A program made the translations under genes and the position numbers. Of a stretch of DNA of 64,000 bases, positions 40,310-49,541 are shown piece by piece. This stretch comes from Bacteroidales bacterium (GTDB taxonomy: Bacteria > Bacteroidota > Bacteroidia > Bacteroidales > F082), in the NCBI GenBank assembly GCA_017965765.1, contig JAGCPJ010000027.1, positions 1-64,000 on the forward strand, in the 5' to 3' direction. The notes beneath the pieces are model-generated. The model made no database searches, had not been told where the DNA came from, and worked only from the letters and a program-made list of their open reading frames with translations. Position 1 is the stretch's first letter; each line of letters begins with the position of its first letter.

Positions 40310-42441
40310 TCTGCAGGATATGTCAATCCCATATTATAGAGGATGAAGGAGTAGATATCCGCCTGCTCTTCAAGCACCTTGGCCACTGGCTTACCACCGC
40401 CGTGACCTGCCTTGGAGTCGATACGGATGATCTTGGGCTCAGAACCCGTCTGGGCTGCCTGCAAGGTAGCCGCATATTTGAAGCTATGCGCCGGAACCAC
40501 ACGGTCGTCATGGTCGGCCGTAGTCACCATGATGGCGGGATAATGGACATTCTCGCCACTTTGGATGGTGTGCAATGGCGAATAAGCATACAGGGCCTTG
40601 AACATGGCTTCATCATCCTCGCTGGTGCCGTAATCTGATGCCCAGTTCCAGCCGATGGTGAAGAGATGGTAGCGGAGCATGTCCATCACGCCCACCTGAG
40701 GCACAGCCACACGGAAGAGGTCAGGACGTTGGTTTACCACGGCGCCAACGAGCAGACCACCATTGGAACCGCCATTCAAGGCAAGATAATCCGATGAGGT
40801 GTAGCCTTCCTTAATCAAGTATTCGGCACAGGCAATGCAGTCGTCGAACACGTTCTGCTTCTGCAACTTGGTGCCGGCCAGATGCCAGTCCTCACCATAT
40901 TCGTTGCCACCGCGGAGGTTCATCTGGGCATAGATGCCGCCATTTTCCATGAAAGGAATGCGAGAAGTGCTGAAGCCAGGATTCAGGGTGATGTTAAAGC
41001 CACCATAGCCATAGAGGAAGGTGGGGTTCTTGCCGTCCTTCACCATGCTCTTTTTATAGGTCAGGAACATCGGGACCTTGGTGCCGTCCTTGCTGGTGAC
41101 GAAGACCTGCTCGGTAGTGAAATCCTCCGGGTTGAAGTCCACCTTGGGTGCGCGGAACACCGTAGATTCGTTCTTCTCGATGTCATACTTGAACACGGTC
41201 ATCGGATAGACGAAAGAAGTGAAACCGTAATACACCTCGGGCTCGTCGTAACGGCTGCTGAAGCCGACTTCACCGAAGGTCGGTAGGGCGATCTCGTGAA
41301 GCAGGTTGCCATCGAGATCATAGACATAGCTGTGGTTGGCGGCATCCTTGTCATAGGTAAGGATCATCTTGCCGGCGGCCATCTGGGCCGAAACCAACAC
41401 ATTGTCTGTTTCAGGAATCAGGTCCTTCCAGTTTTTCATCTGGGGAGCCTTGGCCGACACCTTGACGACACGACCCTTGGGAGCATCGTAGTTGGTGTAG
41501 ATATAAAGCTGGTCGTTGATGACCTCAATAGGCATATACTGGTAATCCATGTTGTCGGCAATCTGCACGAACTTGCCTTTCTTATCCTGCATATCTCTGA
41601 TCCACAACGTACTGCCAGCCCCTTGGCCGCTTTCGAAGAGGAACATGTAGTGTTCATCCTCGGTGAGATCCACCTGATGGAAGTATCTTGGCTGGGCAGG
41701 GTTGGAATAGAACAGCTGGTCTTGATCCTGTGAGGTGCCCAGTTTGTGGTAATAGATCTTGTGGTTCTCATTCACGTTGCTGAATTCCTTTCCAGCGACG
41801 GGTTTGTCGTAAGCCGCATAGAAGAAGCCGTCCTTATACCAGGAAGCGCCCGTGAACTTAGCCCATTCGATATGGTCGGGGAGGAGTTCCTTGGTGGCGA
41901 TGTCCATGACATAGATCTCCACCCAGTCGGAGCCGCTGCGCTGGATCAGGTAGGCGTAGTATTTGCCATCGTTCGACTGTGAGCCACCGCCAAAGGACAC
42001 GGTGCCATCGTCGGAGAGTTTGTTGGGATCCAACAACACTTCCGGCTCCTTGTCGGGATATTGGATATAAATCACACTCTGGTTCTGAAGACCATCGTTC
42101 TTGCTGTAGATGTAGCGACCGAAACGTTTTCCGGGAACGCTGTAACGTTCATAGTTCATCAACGCTGTCAAACGCTCTTTGAGCGCTGCACGGAAGGGGA
42201 TATGGCTCAGGTAGTCGTCAGTCACTTTCCGTTCCGCTTCGACCCAAGCGTTGGTCTCGGCTGAAGTGTCGTTCTCCAACCAACGGTACGGATCGGCCAC
42301 CTTGGTGCCAAAGTAGTCGTCAACAACGGTTTCATCCCTAAACGCTTCAGGATATTGTGCCACCTGATAACGTGGCTGGGGCTTCTCTTGGCAAGCCGCC
42401 AAAGCAATCACGCTTCCCATGATCAATAATGCTTTTTTCAT
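40306..42441 (-). CDS. Prolyl oligopeptidase (S9A) lipoprotein
   Basis: 711 residues. Lipobox LAAC (Cys17) indicates a membrane-anchored exported protein. N-terminal seven-bladed propeller region (DYFGTKVADPYRWLEND at 42-58 is the S9A hallmark), then the alpha/beta hydrolase: LNGGSNGGLLVGAVVNQRPD with the nucleophile Ser, TTADHDDRVVPAHSFKYAA with Asp, and KAGHGGGKP with His. It cleaves short proline-containing peptides, here probably in the periplasm. It precedes DUF2079 with overlapping stop and start. Confidence 0.95.
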   Translation of the reverse strand: MKKALLIMGSVIALAACQEKPQPRYQVAQYPEAFRDETVVDDYFGTKVADPYRWLENDTSAETNAWVEAERKVTDDYLSHIPFRAALKERLTALMNYERYSVPGKRFGRYIYSKNDGLQNQSVIYIQYPDKEPEVLLDPNKLSDDGTVSFGGGSQSNDGKYYAYLIQRSGSDWVEIYVMDIATKELLPDHIEWAKFTGASWYKDGFFYAAYDKPVAGKEFSNVNENHKIYYHKLGTSQDQDQLFYSNPAQPRYFHQVDLTEDEHYMFLFESGQGAGSTLWIRDMQDKKGKFVQIADNMDYQYMPIEVINDQLYIYTNYDAPKGRVVKVSAKAPQMKNWKDLIPETDNVLVSAQMAAGKMILTYDKDAANHSYVYDLDGNLLHEIALPTFGEVGFSSRYDEPEVYYGFTSFVYPMTVFKYDIEKNESTVFRAPKVDFNPEDFTTEQVFVTSKDGTKVPMFLTYKKSMVKDGKNPTFLYGYGGFNITLNPGFSTSRIPFMENGGIYAQMNLRGGNEYGEDWHLAGTKLQKQNVFDDCIACAEYLIKEGYTSSDYLALNGGSNGGLLVGAVVNQRPDLFRVAVPQVGVMDMLRYHLFTIGWNWASDYGTSEDDEAMFKALYAYSPLHTIQSGENVHYPAIMVTTADHDDRVVPAHSFKYAATLQAAQTGSEPKIIRIDSKAGHGGGKPVAKVLEEQADIYSFILYNMGLTYPAE

Positions 42442-42483
42442 TTCTATATGATTTGGTTTATTATGTTTTGTTTTGTTTCTATT

Positions 42484-42511
42484 TACTCCTCACTCCTAAC
42501 TCCTCACTTCC
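42484..42511. repeat. Low-complexity element, family C (ACTCCT units)
   Basis: Degenerate tandem ACTCCTC/ACTCCTA units. Read on the minus strand as GGAGT/GAGGAGT they encode the last residues (VRS) and the stop of parE. Confidence 0.55.
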
Positions 42512-44457
42512 AACTTATCAATATAGGTGTCGTCTTCAATTCTTAGATTCTCAATGATGAACCTTTGGCGTTCGGGGGTGTTGTTTCCCATATAGTACTT
42601 CAGAAGTTCCTTGATGCCTTGATCGTTTTGGAGGATTACCGGTTCCAATCGCATGTTAGGACCGATGAAAGCCTTGAATTCGTCGGGTGAGATCTCGCCG
42701 AGACCTTTAAATCGAGTGATCTCCGCTTGTTTTCCGCATTTCAAGATGGAATCCACCCGTTCTTCCTCGGAATAGCAGTAATAGGTCTCCTTCTTGTTCC
42801 TGACACGGAACAGCGGGGTCTGGAGGATATACACATGTCCGTTGCGCACCACGTCGGGATAGAACTGCAAGAAGAAGGTGAGCATCAACAGACGGATGTG
42901 CATGCCATCGACATCGGCATCGGTAGCGATGACGATGTTGTTGTAGCGCAGGTTCTCGATATCCTCATCGATATTCAGGGCAGCTTGTAAGAGGTTGAAC
43001 TCATCGTTTTCATAGCATACCTTTTTGGACAATCCCAGACAGTTCAACGGCTTACCACGGAGACTGAATACGGCTTGCGTCTGCACGTCGCGGCTCTTGG
43101 TGATGCTTCCCGAAGCGGAGTCGCCCTCAGTGATGAAAATGGTGCTCTCCAATCGTTTTTCGTGGTTGGTGTTCAAGTGGATGCGGCAGTCACGGAGCTT
43201 GCGGTTGTTGAGGCTGACTTTCTTGGCGCTCTCACGGGCCGCTTTCTTGATGCCGGCGATCTCCTTGCGTTCCTTCTCGTTGGCCTGGATCTTCTGTTGC
43301 AACACAGTGACGGTCTCGGGATTCTTGTGCAAATAATTGTCCAGATGCCGTTTCAGGATGTCGAACACGTAAGTCTTCAGGAAAGGGCTGTCGTTGGTGC
43401 CGTCGGGGTTGTTGGGCGCCAGGTGGGTAGAACCCAGCTTGGTCTTGGTCTGGGCCTCGAACACCGGCTCCTGGATCCTCACGCAGAGGGCGCAGATCAG
43501 GCCTTGACGGATGTCGGCGGGCTCGTACTCCTTCTGGAAAAACTCACGCACCACACGGGCGTAGCCTTCGCGGAAGGCCGACTGGTGAGTGCCGCCCTCA
43601 GTGGTATGCTGGCCGTTGACAAAAGAATAGAAATAGTCGCTCGACTGGCCGTTGACATGGGTGAACGCCGCTTCGAAATCGCCGTCCTTGATATGGATGA
43701 TGGGGTAGAGGCCTTCGCCTTCCATGTTGTTGTTCAACAAGTCCAGCAAACCGTTCTTGGAATAATAGCGCTTGTCATTATACACCAGGGTCAAGCCTCG
43801 GTTCAGATAGGCGTAGTTCCACACCCTTTTCTCCACGTAGTCATCCACATAGTGGTAGTTGCCGAACTTGGCGCTGTCAGGAATGAATTCCACCAAGGTG
43901 CCGGTTTCATCGACCCCCTCAAACGGGATGATGCCCGTATCGGAGGTCTGCTTGCCTTGGGAGAACTCCACGATGCGGGTCTTGCCGTCGCGGATGGACT
44001 GGACCTTAAAGTAAGAGGAAAGGGCGTTGACCGCCTTGGTACCCACACCGTTCAAGCCCACCGACTTCTGGAACACCTTGCTGTCGTATTTGGCACCCGT
44101 GTTCAGCTGTGACACGGCTTCCACGAGCTTGCCCAGCGGGATGCCACGTCCATAGTCTCGGATGGAGACTTTCTTCAAGGCGTGGTCGATACGAAGTTCA
44201 ATTTTCTTGCCGAAACCAGAAGTAAACTCATCGATGGAGTTGTCCATCACCTCCTTGATCAGCACATAGATGCCGTCGTCCTGTGAGGCGCCATCGCCAA
44301 GTTTGCCGATGTACATGCCGGGACGAAGCCGGATGTGCTCCATGTCTTCCAGGTGGATGATGTCGTCATCCCCGTATTTCTTTCCGACCTTCGGCTGCTC
44401 CTCCGGCTGGTTGAAAATGTCTTGATTGTCTTCGAGTTGGTATGTGTCGTTATCCAT
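42496..44457 (-). CDS. parE: DNA topoisomerase IV subunit B
   Basis: 653 residues. GHKL ATPase: [46 protein letters not shown]. Transducer Lys in [25 protein letters not shown] and [15 protein letters not shown]-terminal gyrase-B block: [18 protein letters not shown]. The missing GyrB-type insertion, the Bacteroidota length and [15 protein letters not shown] favour ParE over GyrB. With ParC it decatenates replicated chromosomes. parC is not in the window. It starts 6 bp after the flippase gene. Confidence 0.9.
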   Translation of the reverse strand: MDNDTYQLEDNQDIFNQPEEQPKVGKKYGDDDIIHLEDMEHIRLRPGMYIGKLGDGASQDDGIYVLIKEVMDNSIDEFTSGFGKKIELRIDHALKKVSIRDYGRGIPLGKLVEAVSQLNTGAKYDSKVFQKSVGLNGVGTKAVNALSSYFKVQSIRDGKTRIVEFSQGKQTSDTGIIPFEGVDETGTLVEFIPDSAKFGNYHYVDDYVEKRVWNYAYLNRGLTLVYNDKRYYSKNGLLDLLNNNMEGEGLYPIIHIKDGDFEAAFTHVNGQSSDYFYSFVNGQHTTEGGTHQSAFREGYARVVREFFQKEYEPADIRQGLICALCVRIQEPVFEAQTKTKLGSTHLAPNNPDGTNDSPFLKTYVFDILKRHLDNYLHKNPETVTVLQQKIQANEKERKEIAGIKKAARESAKKVSLNNRKLRDCRIHLNTNHEKRLESTIFITEGDSASGSITKSRDVQTQAVFSLRGKPLNCLGLSKKVCYENDEFNLLQAALNIDEDIENLRYNNIVIATDADVDGMHIRLLMLTFFLQFYPDVVRNGHVYILQTPLFRVRNKKETYYCYSEEERVDSILKCGKQAEITRFKGLGEISPDEFKAFIGPNMRLEPVILQNDQGIKELLKYYMGNNTPERQRFIIENLRIEDDTYIDKLEVRS

Positions 44458-44463
44458 TAGTTG

Positions 44464-45756
44464 CTATTTTTTTGCAAAAATAGCGAAAATTTCCTCTTTA
44501 AACCAAATCCAATCGTCTTTGGTTAACAATAATTCTTTGGCCTTGACACCAGTCAGTTTTCGGAAGGCAAACCATTGGTATAGCATGATGGCGGTATAGG
44601 TGCAGGAGAAGGAAATCGCCGCTCCCACGATGCCCATGGAAGGGATCATGAGGATGGTGCAGGGGATGGTGACCGCCAGACCGGTCAAAGAAGCATACAG
44701 GTTGTATTTCGGAACGCCCGTGCCCGAGAAATAATGGGCGAAGATCATCTGGGCGGAAAGGAACAACAGCCCAGGCGACATCAGTAGGATGATCTGTTTC
44801 ACTTGGCCGAACTCATCGGAGAAAAGCCATTCAAAGAAACGGACGGGGAGACAGTTGAGGACCAACAAGGCTGTCAATGTCAACAACACGGTGATTTTCA
44901 GGAATTTGATGGTGAGATTCACAATCTTCTCCTGGTCGGTGAGATTGCTCAGACGAGAGAATTGCACCATGGAGATGCTCAAGCCGAAGACCTTAACGCC
45001 TTCACCCACCTGGGTTCCAGCGCCATAGACACCCACCGACTCCTCGGTGCAGTGCTGACGCAGCAGATAGATGCTCATACGACGGTTCAGGGTGCTCACC
45101 AAGGTGGAAAGCTGGATCACATAGCCGTAACGCAGCATCTCCTTGGCAGTGACAAACAAAGGATCATGGCCCTCATGCTTCACCATGGGTATCATCAGGA
45201 AGAAGCCCACGAGGAAAGCCACCGAATACCCACACAGCAGGGAATAGACAAACGCATGGGCATCGCGCAGATGGAACACGAAGATGAACAAAGCCATCGA
45301 GGTCACCTGGACAAAGATCTGCAAAAGGAAGATCCAGTTGAAGGTCCCCACTTTTTCTTTTCCGAGGAACACGTTCAAGTTGAAGTTATGGAAGCTATAG
45401 ACGAGGGTCAACAGCAAGGTAAGCACCTCGTAACCTCGTGGCACGACCCGGTCGGAAACCTCGGGGAATCGGGAAAGCACCAAAAACAGCAGGACATACA
45501 CGACCATGACCATGAGAATCCACGAGTAGGAGAGCAGCATCAAGGTCGATAGCTTCTTTCTGGGCGTGAAATAGACCAGGCCGCTGCCTGCCAGAAACTC
45601 CACGCCGATCAGCAGGAAGGTCACGTCCGTCAACACCGTGAAGCCGATGCCCCATTCTGCAGGACCCAACACCTTGGTTCCCATCATCATCGTGATAAAC
45701 CCGATCAACAGGTTCATCACCCTCGTGATACCCGTGCCCAATATCTTCTTAAACAT
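44464..45756 (-). CDS. Oligosaccharide flippase (PST/Wzx-like, MOP superfamily)
   Basis: 430 residues with twelve to fourteen hydrophobic helices. The start MFKKILGTGITRVMNLLIGF, then MMMGTKVLGPAEWGIG, and a final SFSCTYTAIMLYQWFAFRKL match the polysaccharide-biosynthesis flippase fold. Such proteins move lipid-linked glycans across the inner membrane. Its start overlaps the end of the formyltransferase/propeller gene by 8 bp, so the two are coupled and probably act on the same glycan. Confidence 0.88.
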   Translation of the reverse strand: MFKKILGTGITRVMNLLIGFITMMMGTKVLGPAEWGIGFTVLTDVTFLLIGVEFLAGSGLVYFTPRKKLSTLMLLSYSWILMVMVVYVLLFLVLSRFPEVSDRVVPRGYEVLTLLLTLVYSFHNFNLNVFLGKEKVGTFNWIFLLQIFVQVTSMALFIFVFHLRDAHAFVYSLLCGYSVAFLVGFFLMIPMVKHEGHDPLFVTAKEMLRYGYVIQLSTLVSTLNRRMSIYLLRQHCTEESVGVYGAGTQVGEGVKVFGLSISMVQFSRLSNLTDQEKIVNLTIKFLKITVLLTLTALLVLNCLPVRFFEWLFSDEFGQVKQIILLMSPGLLFLSAQMIFAHYFSGTGVPKYNLYASLTGLAVTIPCTILMIPSMGIVGAAISFSCTYTAIMLYQWFAFRKLTGVKAKELLLTKDDWIWFKEEIFAIFAKK

Positions 45757-47464
45757 GTTTCTTTTCTCTTCTTCTTTTTACCTTGTTGCCCAGTTGGTGA
45801 AACATCCCGGAGAACGTGAAGGTCCACCGTTTCCCATCAAACACCGTCATCGACCCATTGCCATTCAACGTATGCAAGCCTTGCTTGAAATGAGAGTCTA
45901 TAAACGGATGTATCTTAGCAATTTGAATCTCTTTAAATCTTCGCTCTGATAGCTGTTGCACCCGGTTCAAGCAAACGGCCGTGCCATAGTAACGCACGCA
46001 CTCTTGAGCGGGACGGATCAGGTCGCCATCCTGTTCAAAAAACGCACCTGCCATGCGGGCACCCGCACAATCCACCTTCACGGGATTGTCATAGTATGGC
46101 GTATAGGGTCCCTTCATATTGTGTGCCGTATAGCGATAAAGCTTCACGCTGGGGAAGTCTTTCTGCGTGAGAAACAGGTTCCAGCAACCATCGTAATAAA
46201 CCAACGTCGGGTCAACGGCTTGGACATGCTCCAGAAGCACACATTCCGGCACCAACTTCAAAGCATCTTCGTCGAAACGGTACAAGCCCAAACGTCCCGA
46301 TTCGCTACTTTCCGGCAGGCAATAGACCGTTCCTTCATGCGCAAACACAAAAGGATAGGACAGGTGGAACGGTTCCTCCAAGACCACGCTGCGGCGACGG
46401 AAACGCTTCGACTTCCGCACCATTTCAATACGGCCTTTCCCCGTTCTATAGTCATAGCTCTCAAAAAACAGATAGGTGTCTTTCTCCGTTGTAATCACAA
46501 AAGGATCAGCGAAGTAAGACCTTCTAAGAGGCCGCTTGAACCAAGTGATTTGTTCGGAATAGTCTTGGGGGTCCTTGATGAAGTCTTTCAATGGCGTCTC
46601 CACATAACCTACGTTCCAATCCTCCTGACGAAAAACATCATGCCAATGGAATCGGATGCGTCTGGAGAAGCATAACCACCAATATCTTAACATCTTAAGG
46701 TTGTATGGTGCGCGGTATAACGGGGCTGTTGATTCCGACAGTTTTTCCTCCAGTTCACCCGTATGTTGAATCCTACGGCATACCTGAAGCGGCATATCCG
46801 AACTGTCCATCAACAGTTGGTCGAGATGGGCACGGTAGGAGTGGAGGATGGTCGGATACCAACGTTTATCGAGGACTAGGCCTTTGTCCAACTTCTCTGT
46901 CAAACGTTGGAGAATCACACCGTTACGAGGGTTGTCCTGCAGCCATTCCCAGAAACCAGGAGGACCGCCGCGGTATTCCATTTCGTCATCGTGATGGTAG
47001 GACCAGATGCCATACCTTGCCGTCTCCAAAATCGGTCCACGAAGGATATTGAAACCGAATCTTAGTATAAAGTCAAGTTTTTGATTTTTAATAGTTTCAA
47101 TATCTTTATCTAAGAAAAAGGTTGAAGTCTTTTGGTACACCGGTTTACAATCAATTGATAGGATTTCATCGAGGTTGAGGCCTAGCTCTTTAAGGGCGGG
47201 ACCCAGCGCGGTCGGAGTCTTGCTGGCGGGTTTGAACCAGTAGTGGTTCCAGACGCGGAAAAATAGCCTCCTCACAGGATAGCCCTTCAGCCTTTGGAAC
47301 AAGTTCTTTTTACCTTCGGTCTCGGCATTGCGGATGATCAAGGAACAGATCATGCCTCCGCGGAGGAGTTGCTTGACCGTCTCCACCTTCCAGGCGTCCA
47401 TCGAGAGGTCGTCCACCATGATTCCGAATCGCAAAGGCTCGTATTGTTGTCCCATAATCTTCAC
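45749..47464 (-). CDS. Formyltransferase-like domain fused to a GINT1-N-like beta-propeller
   Basis: 571 residues (ATG at 47464 or MGQQ at 47455). Residues about 80-245 look like a formyltransferase: ILSIDCKPVY, LDFILRFGFNILRGPILE, GIWSYHHDDEMEYRGGPPGF and NGVILQRLTEKLDKGLVL, where HHDD and the Gly-rich GGPPGFW are core. Residues about 300-560 form a five-bladed propeller (FADPFVITTEKDTYLFFESY, YPFVFAHEGTVYCLPES, DPTLVYYDGCWNLFLTQKD), like the N-terminal part of glucosamine inositolphosphorylceramide transferases. It may N-acylate an amino sugar bound by the propeller. Head of the operon with the flippase. Confidence 0.78.
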   Translation of the reverse strand: MKIMGQQYEPLRFGIMVDDLSMDAWKVETVKQLLRGGMICSLIIRNAETEGKKNLFQRLKGYPVRRLFFRVWNHYWFKPASKTPTALGPALKELGLNLDEILSIDCKPVYQKTSTFFLDKDIETIKNQKLDFILRFGFNILRGPILETARYGIWSYHHDDEMEYRGGPPGFWEWLQDNPRNGVILQRLTEKLDKGLVLDKRWYPTILHSYRAHLDQLLMDSSDMPLQVCRRIQHTGELEEKLSESTAPLYRAPYNLKMLRYWWLCFSRRIRFHWHDVFRQEDWNVGYVETPLKDFIKDPQDYSEQITWFKRPLRRSYFADPFVITTEKDTYLFFESYDYRTGKGRIEMVRKSKRFRRRSVVLEEPFHLSYPFVFAHEGTVYCLPESSESGRLGLYRFDEDALKLVPECVLLEHVQAVDPTLVYYDGCWNLFLTQKDFPSVKLYRYTAHNMKGPYTPYYDNPVKVDCAGARMAGAFFEQDGDLIRPAQECVRYYGTAVCLNRVQQLSERRFKEIQIAKIHPFIDSHFKQGLHTLNGNGSMTVFDGKRWTFTFSGMFHQLGNKVKRRREKKHV

Positions 47465-47480
47465 AACGAAATAACCGCTT

Positions 47481-47488
47481 CAAAATTA
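47481..47488 (-). promoter_or_regulatory. -7 box for the formyltransferase-flippase-parE run
   Basis: Minus-strand TAATTTTG, 16 bases before the ATG at 47464. Confidence 0.5.
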
Positions 47489-47541
47489 CAATTCTTTTGG
47501 GGATTATTCGTTAATTGTTTACACCTTCGGAGAATTTTTCC

Positions 47542-47549
47542 TATTTTTG
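47542..47549 (+). promoter_or_regulatory. -7 box for the GT2 fusion gene
   Basis: TATTTTTG, 15 bases before the ATG at 47565; it excludes the in-frame TTG at 47547 as a start. Confidence 0.55.
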
Positions 47550-47564
47550 GCCGATATTAATGGT

Positions 47565-49520
47565 ATGAAGCTTTCCGTCGTCATCGTCAACTACAACGTC
47601 GAGTATTTCCTGGAGCAATGCCTTGCTTCGGTGCGTAGAGCACTGCAAGGCATTGAAGGAGAGGTGTTTGTAGTTGACAACAACTCGGTTGATGGATCGC
47701 TGAAGATGCTGGCACAGAAGTTCCCCGAGGTTAAGGTCATCGCCAACAAGGAAAACGTTGGCTTCAGCCGTGCCAACAACCAGGCCATCCGCATTTCGAC
47801 AGGCGAGTATGTGCTCTTGCTCAATCCCGACACGGTGGTGGAGGACGATACTTTTTCCAAGTGCCTCAACTTCATGGACGCCCATCCCGACGCGGGAGGT
47901 CTTGGCGTGAAGATGGTGGACGGCAAGGGCAATTTCCTTCCTGAATCCAAACGAGGACTGCCTACTCCGGCAGCTGCCTTCTACAAGATGTTCGGTCTCG
48001 CGAAGCTCTTCCCTCATTCGAAGCGGTTTGCGAGGTACTATATGGGGCATCTCTCCAATGACGAGACCAACGAATGCGAGATCCTCGCGGGCGCTTTCAT
48101 GCTCATGCGGCGCGAAGCCTTGGACAAGGTTGGGTTGCTTGATGAGACCTTCTTCATGTATGGTGAGGACATCGACCTGTCGTACCGCATCACCCAAGGC
48201 GGCTACAAGAACTATTATTTCCCTGAGACCCGCATCATCCATTACAAAGGGGAAAGCACCAAGAAGACCAGTGTCAACTACGTCCTCGTGTTTTACAAGG
48301 CCATGGAGATCTTCGCCAAGAAACATTTCGGACAGAAACGCGCTTTTTGGTTCTCTTTCTTCATCAACATCGCCATCTACTTCAAGGCATTCCTTGCCTT
48401 GGTCAGCCAGTTCTTCCATAAGATCGCCATCCCCTTCCTCGACGCGGTGTTGGGGTACGGAGGATTGGCTGCCATCAGCTATATCTGGGGTAGGATGACC
48501 GTTTACGAAGGCACAGGAAGCTATCCGACCCTGCTCTTTGCGGCGGTATTGCCCGTTTACATCCTTATTTGGCTGATCAGCACCTATTTCTCTGGAGGTT
48601 ACGACAAACCCTATAGCATTGGAAAAGGCATCTTTGGCGTGGCCATAGGCAGCGTGCTGATCTTGATCCTCTATGCCTTGTTGCCCGAGACCCTTCGTTT
48701 CTCCAGGGCGCTGATCCTCTTCGGAACCTTATGGCTAGCCTTGGAGATGGCCATGACCCGACTGATTGGTGTATGGATGGGGAAGGAGTCGTTCCTTTCC
48801 AAGCGCAACGCCAAGAAGCGTTTCCTGCTGATCGGAAGTCCCGAGGAGGCCCGTCGCGTGGAGTCGTTGATCCAGAGCACCTCGATCAAACCCGACTTCA
48901 TCGGCCTGGTGAGTTCCGAAACGAAAGGGGAGGCCCCGGAGGGATTCATCGGCAGGATCAACCAAGTGCCCGACATCATCAACATCTACAAGATCACGGA
49001 GATTATCTTTTGTTCCAAGGACGTTTCCCATCAGGTCATCATCGACAAGATGGTGGAATGGCACGCCTCGAACGTGGATTACAAGATCGCCCCTGAGGAC
49101 AGCCTCTCCATCATCGGCAGTAACAGCATCAACACGAGGGGAGACCTCTATACCGTTGACATCAAGGCTATCGACACCGTGGCCAACCGCCGTAACAAGC
49201 GCCTGCTCGATTTCATCCTGTCTGGATTCAGCCTTCTCTTCTGGCTGCCCTTGGCCTTAGTGGTGAAGAAACCGGTACGTTTCCTCAAGGATGCCATCCT
49301 GGTGTTGATCGCTCGCCGGACTTGGGTAGGCTACTGCAACGCTTCAGAGGAAACCATGAAACTTCCTAAGATCCGTCGTGGGGTGTACAGCCCGGCTACC
49401 CCCATAGAAAAACTCGGCACCGAGAACGATACCGAGTTTTATAATCAGTTGAATCTCCTTTACGCCCGCGATTACACCGTCTGGAAGGACGCGGAAATCT
49501 TTTTCAAGTCCATACTTTGA
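47565..49520 (+). CDS. Family 2 glycosyltransferase fused to a degenerate polyprenyl-phosphate sugar-transferase region
   Basis: 651 residues. Residues 1-255 are a GT2 rhamnosyltransferase-like domain (VVIVNYNVEYFLEQCLASV, NNSVDGSLKML, NKENVGFSRANNQAI, LLLNPDTVVE, MYGEDIDLSYRI). Four membrane helices follow (about 270-400), then a Rossmann-like CoA-binding part (AKKRFLLIGSPEEARRVESL, IIFCSKDVS), then NKRLLDFILSGFSLLFWLPL and WVGY. These last pieces resemble the membrane and linker parts of WbaP/PglC-type phosphoglycosyl transferases, but the catalytic Asp-Glu pair is not visible. Surface-glycan assembly is the likely role; the C-terminal half may be regulatory or structural. Confidence 0.82.
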   Translation: MKLSVVIVNYNVEYFLEQCLASVRRALQGIEGEVFVVDNNSVDGSLKMLAQKFPEVKVIANKENVGFSRANNQAIRISTGEYVLLLNPDTVVEDDTFSKCLNFMDAHPDAGGLGVKMVDGKGNFLPESKRGLPTPAAAFYKMFGLAKLFPHSKRFARYYMGHLSNDETNECEILAGAFMLMRREALDKVGLLDETFFMYGEDIDLSYRITQGGYKNYYFPETRIIHYKGESTKKTSVNYVLVFYKAMEIFAKKHFGQKRAFWFSFFINIAIYFKAFLALVSQFFHKIAIPFLDAVLGYGGLAAISYIWGRMTVYEGTGSYPTLLFAAVLPVYILIWLISTYFSGGYDKPYSIGKGIFGVAIGSVLILILYALLPETLRFSRALILFGTLWLALEMAMTRLIGVWMGKESFLSKRNAKKRFLLIGSPEEARRVESLIQSTSIKPDFIGLVSSETKGEAPEGFIGRINQVPDIINIYKITEIIFCSKDVSHQVIIDKMVEWHASNVDYKIAPEDSLSIIGSNSINTRGDLYTVDIKAIDTVANRRNKRLLDFILSGFSLLFWLPLALVVKKPVRFLKDAILVLIARRTWVGYCNASEETMKLPKIRRGVYSPATPIEKLGTENDTEFYNQLNLLYARDYTVWKDAEIFFKSIL

Positions 49521-49541
49521 TGAATTCAGAATTCCGCATTA
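49521..49541. repeat. Short family B element between convergent genes
   Basis: GAATTCAGAATTCCGCATTA starts right after the GT2 fusion stop (49518-49520) and contains the stop codon of the convergent GH109 gene (49539-49541). It is a reduced copy of the 17062-17130 type. Confidence 0.6.
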
